NCBI GenBank assembly: GCA_030386875.1
Contig: CM059560.1
Coordinates: forward strand, 22,624,683-22,688,682
DNA length: 64,000 nt
Reading direction: 5' to 3'
From: Morinoia aosen
Taxonomy: Eukaryota; Arthropoda; Malacostraca; Amphipoda; Talitridae
A model generated the notes under the pieces. The model was not told the origin of the DNA and ran no database searches. It saw only the letters and a program-made list of their open reading frames with translations. The position numbers and the translations under genes are program-made. Below, piece by piece: positions 48,508 through 59,830 of the stretch. The first letter of the stretch is position 1, and every line of letters begins with the position of its first letter.

Positions 48508-48839
48508 AGATGCAGGCATTCCTAATATACAAATATAGTTGTGCACTTTGTGCATCTTAGCATGTGGGCATGACTCCCCGTACTCTAGGATGTAGGATTA
48601 CCGAGCATCAAGGTAGGAGCTACCGGACGGGAAACATTTTAGCAAGCCCATCCAACTCAGCCATCCGTAATCATGCTTTTGAATACGACACTGCAGTCAA
48701 TGAAAATAGTTTCAAAGTCATAGCCAGATCAAAGTTGTGTTCGGAATTTCGGATTTTAGAGTCTCTGTTCATTTTTGAAACGAAACCTGTTTTAAATAAT
48801 CATCTTGGCTCATTTCCTTTATCCCTAGTCAATAAGTAA
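48508..48839 (+). pseudogene. Penelope GIY-YIG endonuclease, copy R (nonsense-mutated)
   Basis: It reads IYKYSCALCAS, then a TAG stop at about 48558 in place of Glu, then HVGMTPRTLGCRITEHQGRS and the same C-terminus LNNHLGSFPLSLVNK as copy L. The domain is otherwise complete. Confidence 0.85.
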
Positions 48840-48907
48840 TGTCATATATTTTTTGAGTTGTTTTATTTTCGTATTTTACAGATGAATTTTTGTCCGAATT
48901 TGTATTG

Positions 48908-48932
48908 CTGATGATGAGCGAAGGCTCAAAAC
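48908..48932 (+). ncRNA. Hammerhead-like core, copy R (damaged)
   Basis: CTGATGA and the GAGC-GAAG-GCTC helix are as in copy L, but the following GAAAC reads AAAAC. The conserved G next to helix II is lost, which would inactivate a hammerhead. Confidence 0.4.
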
Positions 48933-49027
48933 GTCCAATTTTTACGAGTCTTTTTTACAGTCTCGAGAATACATATTAATGAAAAATATTTTATACCATC
49001 TTCCTGGTACTCTCTTTTTTATTGAGA

Positions 49028-49039
49028 ATAAACCATTTA
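49028..49039 (+). repeat. 12-bp direct repeat, right flank of Penelope pair
   Basis: ATAAACCATTTA, identical to 45718-45729. Confidence 0.75.
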
Positions 49040-52000
49040 ATGATGTTTATAACAAAATAGCATTATAGTTTGATCATGGATATTTCTCGCATTCTCTGGT
49101 TCATTTTTAAAAATAAAAATGTTCCACCGTATCAATTCCATTTAAACAAGTAAACTAATACACTCCGTCGTTTTCACAGGGTAGACAGCAAAGCCCGATA
49201 GTCTGATATCGAATAACAGCATCAATGCAGTGCTGATACAATTCTCATTCCTATGGCAGAAGCGGAATAATTAACAATCCGCGTGTGAGTAACTCGATTA
49301 ATAGCTAATTGTCATTTAATATCAGAATTTGGAGTTTTTCAGCTCATGCTGTTATTGTACAGGTATAATATTTTAATCTAAAATCATAAATTTACAATCA
49401 TTGTGTAATGTTTAGCTATCAGCTTAGAAAAAGGCGACTGGGCGCATTGAGTCCAACAATGCGAGCTAGCCAGCAAAAAACATTGTGTGTTAATAAATGA
49501 AGGGATTAACAATTAACTGAGCAAACCAAGTGAGGCAGGAAAACTGAGAAATTCCACAAGCGAAGCATGCCTTGCAAAATTATATCGCGAACACATTCCT
49601 TACAATAAGAAATGGCGCCAACATTGCCCAGAAAAATTAGTTTGCTCATTTCGTCAGTACTTCCATTTATTCGAACAAAAAAAAACAATTTGTTCAGTAT
49701 CATTGCGAACAAGTATAATAGGAAAAACAATGGTATTGTGTTAGGACAACGAATCTAATTTAATTACAAAATGGAAGAAGCCCTGAGTACTCATGTGTAA
49801 GTGGCATTTGAAAATGACTTCAGCTAGCAGTTGTGCTGTTTTGTGATGGATCGCAAATTCTTCAATCGCATCAGAAATGCTTGAGAAATGAGCCAAGATA
49901 TAAAAGTGAACGGAAAATAATATTCTCAAGCTTAAAATTAGTTTTGAATCCGTAATGCGCTTTAAAAAGTCATGATACATGTTGCGCAACGCCTCAACTT
50001 AGTAAAATGATGCGTCATCCCTCCAATTAAATCAATGGATGAAAATGATGCCAAAAAATAAAGACAACTCCGCTTTTCTTCTGTTGACGGTTTCTTTTTG
50101 CCGAGCCTTCGGTTTGATTTGGTCTAACCTTCATCAGGGGACGAATGTTCAATTTTTCTAGAAAATCTCTTATGGTGTCTATGTGTTTCTCAAAAACGAA
50201 TTCAAAATTTTTGTGCGAAATTTACAAAAAATTACGGTAAATCAGAGTTTAATGAGTAACGGGAGAAATTATAAACTCAAACGTAACGCAGATAATTTCT
50301 TAGAGTTTTGTAACTCTATAAAACGCTTCTAATATTTTTTTATCGCTGAGTTCATAAAATGGAAAAAATATAAAAATAGATAAAATAGTTTTATCAGAAA
50401 ATAGCCCACTGAAAATAGCCTAAATAGCCTAATAGCAAATTATCAGAAAATCGCATATCCTCTCTTTACACAAAACTTGCTCGCTCGTCAATGCGTTTTA
50501 ACAATTTTTTCTCATAGTGTATAACGACCTTCAACCTTCAAGAAATTTTTCACAAAGTTCTTTCTAAAATCTGGGCTTCATATCGAAGGTTGATATTAAA
50601 ATCTCAATCAGACCACGAATTTTACTATACCAAGTTTAGAACATGCCAAATATCACGAACGTTCTTATTGAGTCTCATTGAGCTTTGAATTCCTATGTGC
50701 TATTCGAATGTATCAGGTTGAACAATGTCAACAGATCACAATTTATTGACAATTTTACAATTTTTCGTTGGAGTATGCTTGTCTTTTGTACTTAATCTGG
50801 TCCGTCGATTCGCTTCAACAGTTGGTCCATGTAACTTAAAAAGGAATTGAGTTGAATTTTCCCTGCTATCCTCTATTATCGTCTATATATACGCAGTTTA
50901 GTGTACTGCAGACAGTTGACGCCAAGCTTGAAAAATATTGACAAATTTTTGATTGATTGTATGTAAATAACTACACAGTTATAATTACAATATTTTTCAG
51001 AGATTTTAGGTTTGATAATTGTACAAATCGTAAGTGACATTCGTTAATTTTATCCGTAAAATTAAGCCTTGAATACAAAAGAGAGTGTAAGATAAGATGC
51101 AAGCTCTACGATGTGTGATTTAAAAAATTTCAAATTCAAACCTCAATCGTCCATATCTTAGACAATCCAAGCCTACGACTCCGGGTATCGAAGTTTGGAA
51201 CTATCCGTTTCGAGTGACCACCGACCCCAGCCTCGTATACACAATCTTCAGCACCAGAAAAAGGAGTGGCGGACTGTGCCGTCTAAATCAGGCGCGAGCC
51301 ACTAACGGTCATTAAACATGATTTCAATTACGAATTCGGCGTGTGCTGACTACGGTCATAATAAGCTTACGAGTAGAATAATTTTACCCATACAGTGCAT
51401 TAAAAACTTCTTCTTCTGCGTAGGTTGGGGGACTTGGGTTGAGTTGTACGCGTGTACTTAATGAGCGGTCGCGGTGGACGAACTCAAATGAATTTCATGC
51501 TCTGGCTTAAAAACATATCCCACGAAAGGTACATCGCTGATAAGAGCACGCTCTACTACCCCTCTAGGGCAATGAAGCTGCTCTCGGTGTGCTATGAAGA
51601 ATATTTTGTGCAAGTAGTAGCGGCCACCTTCCAGTATGCAGACCTCAGTGCCATCAATGTTACCTTTGAAACGAAATTTCATATTTTGACTTGAAAATCA
51701 TTTGAAAATCAAGTACAAAACTCTGTACAACTCTTCAAACTAGATTTATATCCTTTTGAAATTAAAGTATTATGAAACAAGTTTTCAGAAATTCTAATTG
51801 GCGGAAACTCATGAGACATCGTGAGCAAAAGTATTTAAAATTTTTAGTAGTGACATATGGTTGTATAAATTTATTACGACATTCATCCCATTTCTGACCT
51901 CAAGTTTTCAGTAAAGATTTTTGCAATTAGGTTTTAGGTAAACTTGTAAGGCTTTTAGCACATTCTCTTTGATTAAGGTCCCTTAACTCCAAAAAAAATT

Positions 52001-52454
52001 ATTGTGATCTTGCATAAGCTAGCAACTGCAAATTCTTCAACAAATTTCTCTCTCAGTAGAGATCAGAAGACAGAACAAGTGATTCCAGAACACGATTCCC
52101 ATGATCGACCTGCTATATTAGAGTTTCGTTGGCCTATTTCAAGTCATAATCATGTTAAACACTAATGCTTTTGCCAAGGTTGCAATGTTCCGGCACTACA
52201 GACAAGTTTTTTATGAAAATTCTTTATCAGTCCTAAACGAATTTCTCCTTTGATTCATCACACCCGTTATTCATGGATTTTTTTTTCACCCGTTATTTTT
52301 GAATGTTTTCCCCAGTTCGGTATACTTTCTACCTAATGAGCAATTTTTTCCTTCAAAACATGGTTCGCAAACTTCTATAAAGCTCAATTTTTGAATCATA
52401 TAATCATTTCATTTCACAACAGAATTTACGAGGGCATTTTTAATTACTTTTCAG
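49040..52454. other. AT-rich DNA, weak frames only
   Basis: Apart from the open frame at 51464-51694 nothing was recognised. At 50101-50143 the reverse strand reads CCCTGATGAAGGTTAGACC, a string reminiscent of Penelope termini but without the second core half. Confidence 0.35.
51464..51694 (+). CDS. Open frame with coding-like codon use, unidentified
   Basis: A 77-codon frame begins SGRGGRTQMNFMLWLKN and ends in a stop at 51694. Third positions are markedly GC-rich compared with the AT-rich flanks. The opposite strand is also open over the same bases (51458-51682), so the coding strand, if any, is uncertain. No family is recognised. Confidence 0.15.
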   Translation, partial: SGRGGRTQMNFMLWLKNISHERYIADKSTLYYPSRAMKLLSVCYEEYFVQVVAATFQYADLSAINVTFETKFHILT

Positions 52455-52549
52455 ATAATTTTAGCCTGACAATCGCGTGTCAACGTTCTGATGAGGAAGT
52501 TGATCTCGGAGGCCTTGAGAATAAGCCACACCGTGCAGAGCGCTGCTGA
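52455..52549 (+). CDS. Candidate terminal exon, unidentified
   Basis: A good acceptor (TTTTTAATTACTTTTCAG, ending 52454) is followed by an open frame reading NFSLTIACQRSDEEVDLGGL and ENKPHRAERC, then TGA at 52547-52549. The acidic-then-basic composition and sharp rise in GC content look like real coding sequence. No upstream exon was identified. Confidence 0.25.
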
Positions 52550-53659
52550 TCCCTTCATTGCATACTTAACATTATGCACTATAAAATCATTCTTAACATT
52601 TTCGTGTGTCGTAAATAGATGCACTATTTTCAATGGTCAAGTCCTTCACATTTTATAAAATTGTATTGTTTCAAGAAATCAATACTACTGATACGATGTC
52701 CCGTCATGAGAATGCAACTATTGTATCTATGGGAATTAGCACTCCCATGGGGAAAATGTGAGGTCCCGAGCTGAGAGTTAGTTAGGCCTTCTTTTTGTTG
52801 AAATAAATGTTTTTGTTGTGACCATCTTTTTTCGGTTTACTACTGTACTGTTTTCCAACACCAACTACTTGCTTCTATTCTTCAACTTTTATCATGTTTC
52901 GTAAACTGATTTAGTCAACGTACTGTTTCTATGCATTTTGTGTTTTGATTCCACGTTCGCTTTTCTCTATACTAAATGGTACCTTCCTTTTTCCTCTCTT
53001 TGAAACGTCCTTGTTATGGCTAGGGAGGCTTAAGCTAACATCTAATCTCCCATATATACGAAGTTCTTGTTACGCAGCGTCTTTTCCCGAATTATAGATC
53101 CTGTATTAGCGACGAATACATTCAGAATTCAAGCCATAACCTTGCTTATGAAGTTCTAAGATCATATTACTCACATCTTACGTCAATTTTCATTTTTTTC
53201 CACCTCTCAGAGTATTTAGTTGCTAAATTTATGCTGAACCGTTGTAAGAAGGGCTGCTTTAAAAAATCAAAAAGAGAATTTTCTGCGTTGTTTTTCTTCA
53301 GGAGTTATCTCGCATGTTAATTTTGAACAAAATTGCCGTAATATGGTTCAATTCTATTTCTACAACATCATGTCAGACACTGTAGTTTTAAGTGATAAAC
53401 CATTATCATAGTACAAATATTTACAATAACTTCTCGAGAATTATCACATAAAAACGAAGATAAGCTGAAATTCATTGGATAAATTCAAACGAATAAATGT
53501 GATAAATATGAAGGAAACGTGCCCCATCTATTAGCACGCATGCAGCCCACACTTTTAGACCACTCATATGGTTCATCAATATTGAAGAAATTGCAGGAAG
53601 CAACCTTTAAGGAGTTAAGAATTCAGTATTAATCCAAAAAATTAATCAGATCAAGCGTT
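52550..53659. other. AT-rich DNA, no gene recognised
   Basis: Nothing supported. Confidence 0.4.
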
Positions 53660-54075
53660 CGAGAAGGCAAGCGGCGAAAAAACTAACTTTTGACCTGCAT
53701 GAGGAGGCCTTTAATCCTTTTCCAGAATGGCTTCAACGGACTATTCGCTTTTTCTTGACCACACAAGGACGAGGAACCTGAGAGGAGCGGAGCCCTGACG
53801 ACGTGAGGACTTACTTGAGCCAGCCGAAGCCGCGACGCACCGTGGGGCTTCGTGGCCGAATAAAAAGGGCAGCCGGATCCCTCGCCGTGTTCCCGTCACT
53901 TGCGGAGTTAGGTTAGCTTAGTTGAATATTCCTCATTCATTAATGTAATGGAAGGTATTAAAATTAAATTTCTATTCTTCTCGTCCTCCCTTCTTATTTA
54001 ACACGCGAGAGCCTCCAGCGCGCATTTAGGCCACTACCCTATTTTAGAAGCCATGTCGCCTGGCTTTGGTACATA
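53660..54075 (+). mobile_element. Possible solo LTR
   Basis: A GC-rich block with an AATAAAAAGGGCAGCC promoter-like string (53859), GTTCCCGTCACTTGCGGAG initiator-like sequence, then TTAAATTTCTATTCTTCTCG and an end near GGCTTTGGTACATAACAACA resembles the layout of arthropod Ty3/gypsy LTRs. No second copy or coding region lies in the window. Confidence 0.3.
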
Positions 54076-56744
54076 ACAACAGCTCTGTGCTGTACTGGGG
54101 TGAATTTTTCGATCACATTTCCTTTTTATTTTAAACATTCTGTTTGAATCAATTTATAAGCGTTCAAACCAGTTCTAAAATGACATCACGCTCTTCTCGT
54201 AGATGTTGGCCTTCTTCGGGACTTTATTTTTTCAACATTGTGGTTTATCTTCCCTTGAAGAAGCCAGTAAACGAGCTCAAACAACACATAAATCTAAGAG
54301 TAATCAGTATTCTGAACCTTGAAGACTTGATGTAATAAAAAATGTAATATTATATATCCAAATTTGTTGAAAAAGTTCTCTAATTTAAATGTTAACATTG
54401 AGATTTAAATAGCATAATGAACTGATAGTAAATAAAAAGTTGCGGAAGTATTATATTAATTATTTGCAGTTCCCATTAGAAGAAGCACAAAACAAAGAAA
54501 GTGTGTTAAGGGAAATAACTTGAAAACATACATTGCGGCGCGGGTCAGGATGGGAGAGTGAATAGCCAGCTTAAAGTGGCTCCTCTACCTCACACAAATA
54601 GTAACTCAAGTTAAAATACAAATTTTAGCCTACGCTAGAGAGTTGTGAAAAGCTGATAACATTGTTTATTGAACTACACAGGCGTGATAATCATTCTCGC
54701 GGTGACGAAAAATAACCATCGCTGTGATTTTTGAATTTCATTCCCGTAGACTGTATGGTCTGCTCGACGAAGTCTTCGTAGAGGATTCTAGGCGCCCAGG
54801 CCCGCAGTGCCCGTGCGAAAAAGCTAAATAAATCGAATTTTTGCTTAATATTTTATATCACAGGTAAATTAATTGAACAGGAAAGTTCAGTTTTATTAGA
54901 CGGACAGAGCAGTAGCAGTACATCACAATATTTCTCCTCTAGCACAACCCCAGTACGTCGGATCGCACTAAAAGGTCTTACCCATGCAGGAGTCGCACTC
55001 TTATTCGGGAGTAATTAAATTCACTTAAGGGAAGCCAGCGTTCATTTCCAAGTCGAAATAGCACCTCAACTTTCTTCCTGAAACCTGAAGCTCGCCTTGT
55101 CCACCGCTTGATCTGCTCTAATTGAAGTTTAACTGCCTCGGACCCGTCAACGAATCCAACGATATAGAGAATTGGATTGGACCTTCAAAAATATTCTGTA
55201 TAGACCTTTTTGCTGGTGCGCGAATTGTTCGCAAATATTTCTGTGCTGTTAACTTGTGTGCACTGGATTTTCTGGAACTACGATGGAGAAATATATTTGG
55301 TTCGTTGATTGAAAATTCCTGATTTTCTAATAAAAGTCAGAGGACCCTTTGACAGTACGACGTCGTAATTACACCACGATTTCGTTGTGATGTGTTTAGC
55401 ATTGTAATTTACGTATTTTTTAACAGAATTAGTGACTATGGTTAAAGCAAAAATTCAATCTGCACCTTGTCATTTCAAAGAAGCCAATAAACATAGTATG
55501 TTTGAGTCATGAAGTACAGAGCATTTTTATTTCAAAAACTAGTTACATCAAACGCTAGGGTGTGAACGCCATGTCCTATGCGCTATTTTTCGTGGGGATA
55601 AATTTTTTGACATAGACGCGCTTTCAGCAAATTGCCCTTACGCACAATGATAGAGGAGCTACCCGAGCAGTCACGGCCAGGCCAGGGTGGCGCTGTAGCT
55701 CATCACTACGGTGGCCGCGCTCCCAAATTGAGCTCCTCACGCACCTCCTGGAGAACTTTTCGCCGCCCACGCCCAGCACAGACAACTCATTTTTCATACA
55801 TGTGAGTCGTCCATCAGCTTGTTTTTTGTATTCAGTTTTTATCAGCGCAACAGCTTACGCATTTCACTTTCTACCTCACTATAAAAATAATCTTATGATT
55901 TATCATTACATGCCGAACGAAGAATGGGGAAAATGCAGAGCACTGCATGTTATTTACTATGTACAATAAAATTCAATTTTATTAAAATCATCTATTCGAC
56001 AAGCTACAACGGCTTAATTTAACTTCAAAAACTAACCGTTCATTTAGCGTGTTAAGGGGATACAAGCTTCAAAATTTTGCAAAGTTTTCTGAGATAAAAT
56101 AAAAGATTAACAAAAATGACCTACCTCATAAGCCCTCATAAATGATTATTGAGCATCAGTGTCAATTTTTATAATTAATTACTACAGAAAATTTATAACA
56201 TAAGTCCAATTATCTATACAATTAACTAGATTTGACCCTCAATGAAGTTAAATAATCAGCGAATGAAAATAGTTTTAAATGTCATTATTTCTTTGATATC
56301 TTAATTTTTTCCATCATTAGAATATCAGATTTGATTGCACAGGCAAAAATTTTGAGTAAATAATAACATTAAGACGTTTGCTCCAGATCTAGTTGATGAT
56401 CAAGGCATGCGTTTAACTCAGCAGTTTTCACTCTATTGAGAAGAATAACAGATCCGTAAATGTTTTAAATAGACTCCAAAGTTATTCCTTCAACGCGCGT
56501 ACTCTCTTACAATACAGCCTTGATCGCACGCCTTTCATCTCAGTGCTTTTCTCCCTCGATATGAAATTCAGGCTTGTAAAAAATCATTTCACGTGCGCTG
56601 TCGCACTTTTGAGTTCAAAGGATTTTCCTAAATTTTTCTTCTTGCTTCTCACGACCGTGTAAAATACAATATTATATCTTTCTACATTAAATATTGTATT
56701 AATTTAAACATTACATCTAGCTATGTTATAAATACAAAATAATA
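54076..56744. other. No gene recognised
   Basis: A GC-rich patch at 55640-55790 could not be assigned. The rest is AT-rich. Confidence 0.35.
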
Positions 56745-56772
56745 TCTGGCTACAATATTTACTGTAGCCAGA
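56745..56772. repeat. Perfect 10-bp hairpin
   Basis: TCTGGCTACA and its complement enclose ATATTTAC. Confidence 0.6.
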
Positions 56773-56825
56773 CTTGCTTTAGTCGTTGTCAAGGTCGAGT
56801 ATATATTTTCGAAAACATCGTGTGT

Positions 56826-57000
56826 TTACGTGCACCTTGCGAGATCTCGAACTAAAATAAAATTGTATTTTGTTGGAGCATGAGGAGAAAATATTCGATG
56901 TAAGTTTGCTAAGACGTCCTCTAATTTCGCTGCTAAGATACCGTGAATAATTACAAATTTCATAACATTGAAGTGAATTTCATTGAATTTTACTACAATG
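56826..57000 (-). pseudogene. Possible mariner helix-turn-helix relic
   Basis: The C-terminal half of the reverse frame reads VKFNEIHFNVMKFVIIHGI, LAAKLEDVLANLHRIF and APTKYNFILVRDLARCT. The spacing of hydrophobic residues follows the N-terminal DNA-binding domain of some mariner transposases (a 'KF..I..G....I...L...YG..AP....V..W...F..GR' pattern), but the key Trp and Gly residues are missing. Confidence 0.2.
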
Positions 57001-57951
57001 TTTTTACTGACGTCGTCCCCTAGTAGTACGGAGATACAAGTGATATAAAGTGAAACAAAATGATTCAAACAGATAATGTTGTTAATAAAGTGATGATGAA
57101 TGATATGAAACATGATAATGACATACCTAAATAAAAAAGCTTTTTTTGTTTTAAGTTGGCTTAAAATGCAATTAAGGTTCAGATGAAACAGTAGCTTATC
57201 GTTACATTGGTGACAAAATGATCCACATGAGTACGGTAACCCCAGAGCTTTCTAATGTATTTAAATACAAGTACTTTTGAATGAAGCTAAAACCTAAATT
57301 GCAAGAAGTTTATGACGAGCAGGTTTGAAGCAAGAATTTTGTCACCTTGGAAATCAGTACATTTTCAGCCTTTACTCAGGATGAAAAGAAAAAACCCGCC
57401 ATATTGGAACTAAAACGCGAAAATACGTTTCTTTTGGGAAAGATCGAGCAACTTCAACGATGTGCAAGAAGACTTTTAAACTATAGTAGTCTCTTAAATT
57501 GCCACCATTGCCTTGATGCATTGTCTCACAGATAATCCGTTCGATCTGAAACTTTCCGAAAAGTAGACACTTGGTCTCGATGGGGACTCTCAAGGTAAAC
57601 GACAGATTTCGTTCGCAGCAGTAGATCCGCAGTGCAGTAGTTTGTTTACCACCTTGTCTGCGATGGGTCAAACTGAAACTCAATATTCAACTCAAATTAA
57701 AGTAAAGTCTAGAGAAAAATGATAAAAATAATGAACATTAAATAGATCGTGTCTTTATTTAGTATACATCAAGTATTTGTGAAAATTGAGTTTGTGAATG
57801 GTATTGCTAATTCATGCCACTGAGAAAAATATAATGTTTGATTGAAATAACATGAAATATTATCTACCTAATGCATGTGCAGTCAATATTTTAATTTCCC
57901 ATGAACAATTAATGAGGCTTGTATGTAAAAAACACAACGTAGCAATAAGAG
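57001..57951. other. No gene recognised
   Basis: Short frames on both strands at 57347-57683 overlap each other. Neither is convincing. Confidence 0.35.
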
Positions 57952-58200
57952 TCACCAGATTCCAGCCCTCATAGCTCCTCCTTCAGGCAGACAAGACCTC
58001 TTGGTGCGGAAACTGAGCGTTAGCGCGGCGAGTATCTGGCGCTCGCTAGGTTCGTGTAACGCGTCCAGTGAGGCCATTTTCCAGGGACGCAAGAGCTTCC
58101 AGACTGGAACGAGGCGCTGGCAGATGGATTGCTCCAATTCACGGGAATCGAAAGAACATCGGGCATCGTCGTCCTTGTCCCCGTGCCAAAGTGTAGAACA
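57952..58200 (-). CDS. Candidate exon or decayed gene, unidentified
   Basis: The reverse frame reads LWHGDKDDDARCSFDSRELE, QSICQRLVPVWKLLRPWK and PSERQILAALTLSFRTKRS before a stop at 57952-57954. It is GC-rich in an AT-rich region, with a protein-like mix of residues. Other frames are open too, so strand choice rests on composition only. Confidence 0.2.
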   Translation of the reverse strand, partial: CSTLWHGDKDDDARCSFDSRELEQSICQRLVPVWKLLRPWKMASLDALHEPSERQILAALTLSFRTKRSCLPEGGAMRAGIW

Positions 58201-58879
58201 TGTGTCTTTTCGCCCATTATTTTTATGTTCAAGGGAAAAGTTACCAATTAAAGTTAAATCGAACGCGTAGACCGTTTTATAAGACAAAATATTGTTACGG
58301 ACTGCAATTTTATTTCATGAGCGTTGCTTTCCAAGCAAAGGAAAACGACTTTTGTGCAGACAATTCTAATTCATTTAGTATTTTTTTCAATTCAAAACAG
58401 ATTTTTAGAAATCAGCAACTCAAGTCATTCTAAATCGTGTGTAATTATTCTCTTATTCTTATATTGATGAAGGAAATATAACACTTTAAATTTTCCTCAA
58501 CTTTGAGAAATTGTTCAACTATGCAGTTTATAACTTATTGGTGACTAAGCTATGCCGTTATGGCGAGTGAGGTCTGCCTCATGAATGATTCAGATCCTAC
58601 CTCACAAAGAGTAAACAATGAGTAGTAACTGACAGTACGAAATTAAAATTGCAACAAATAACTCGTGGCATCTCGAAAGATCAATTCGTGGGCCCTTCTC
58701 TTTCCCAGTTTTATATACTATATTGTAAATCAGTATCATTTTTCAAATTTATAATTTTTGGGAACGATTGCACATTATCTACGAGTTTTTTCCAAAAATA
58801 GCGTAAAAATCTCCAAACAAATAAATCAAGGACAAAAATATGGTTAGAGACTAATAAAATCGACAAAAATTTCAACATG
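58201..58879. other. No gene recognised
   Basis: AT-rich; nothing supported. Confidence 0.4.
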
Positions 58880-59830
58880 ATTAAATATAAACTAATATCT
58901 CATGAGAAAAACATCCCTACCTATCATTCTGATTAACGACGAAAACACTCATGCAGCTGACAGTTGCGAATATATGAGTTTAAACTTAATTTTAACTTCT
59001 GCAGATCACCTCTATCACACACGCACGAAACTCTTCAAATGCATCGCAATTTTGCACAAGGATGCACTAAAAATCTTTTGCAACACATTTCTTCATTCAT
59101 TTATTCAATATGGCATTGAAGCTCGGCGTGGCCCAGACAGAAATAGTAGTCACTGATTACAATATTCACCCTACCAAAAAAGGTTATTAGGGCTCCCTCC
59201 AACTTAACATTCAATACCTACATCAATGGTTTCTTTAACTATCTAAATATTTTGGAACTGTCAAGGGACGATGACTTTCTTCTGATAGTTTTAAACAGAA
59301 AATAATCCAAACCAACGCAAACTACAGAACTTTAATAGCAAATCAACGCTCAACTGGCCATTAAGGCGATTTGACTAGAAAAGGAAAAAACTGAAAATCC
59401 GATATTACTCAAAAGCCAGCTAAATCGCGAAACATTTTATTATATTGTTGGTACCAAATTCTGGAATTCCATCCCTTACGATGTTGGCAACGCCTCGACC
59501 TATTAAGCATTCGAAAGTGTGCTTGAATTTTCTATGGTCCCAAATTACTTGTCAGATGCACGGAAAATAAAAATTGAACGAAAAGCCAAGTGAGTCCAAG
59601 TGAACAAAGGAAAACCAAACTACGGATCATTTCCAAATGTCTTCTTCTCCGTGAATAATGTGGAGGATGAAACTGTGAGCGTAGAGACTACAAAAAAGGG
59701 TTTCTATGTTTATACGCGTGTGTATGCATATTTGTGGGTGTACATTTACATATATGCATTTACATTTACAATATATACACATACATACAATAAATCTGAT
59801 AAAAAACATTGACCAAACTGTCAAACTTTA
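58880..59830 (+). pseudogene. Jockey/CR1-like LINE, 3' fragment
   Basis: The frame at 58902-59156 includes TSADHLYHTRTKLFKCIAIL and TFLHSFIQYGIEA, matching the post-RT region of jockey/CR1-type LINEs (canonically 'H...I..K....GIL......L...Y.SL..P...YGIE.W'). After frame changes, 59410-59570 reads QLNRETFYYIVGTKFWNSIP and YDV, then AFESVLEFSM, the usual final 'WN.LP......F...L' block. Stops and frameshifts make it dead, and the RT core is absent. Confidence 0.75.
59700..59800 (+). repeat. AT-rich low-complexity tract
   Basis: Irregular TATG/CATA/TTTACA strings, perhaps the expanded tail of the LINE fragment. Confidence 0.5.

Larger units (their letters stand above)
45730..49027. mobile_element. 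Head-to-head pair of 5'-truncated Penelope-like elements
   Basis: Two copies of one Penelope-like family face away from each other. Copy L reads on the reverse strand from 47415 to about 45759, copy R on the forward strand from 47416 to 49027. They form an inverted repeat of about 1.6 kb per arm with a 42-nt centre (47374-47415) that belongs only to copy L. Their 5' ends thus meet at or within one base, both truncated in the finger region of the reverse transcriptase. The arms differ by scattered substitutions and indels. One 12-bp duplication flanks the pair. Confidence 0.9.

Noticed and set aside
50101..50143. A fourth Penelope terminus or hammerhead
   Set aside because: CTGATGA is present on the reverse strand, but the helix and GAAAC half is absent and no Penelope coding sequence lies nearby.
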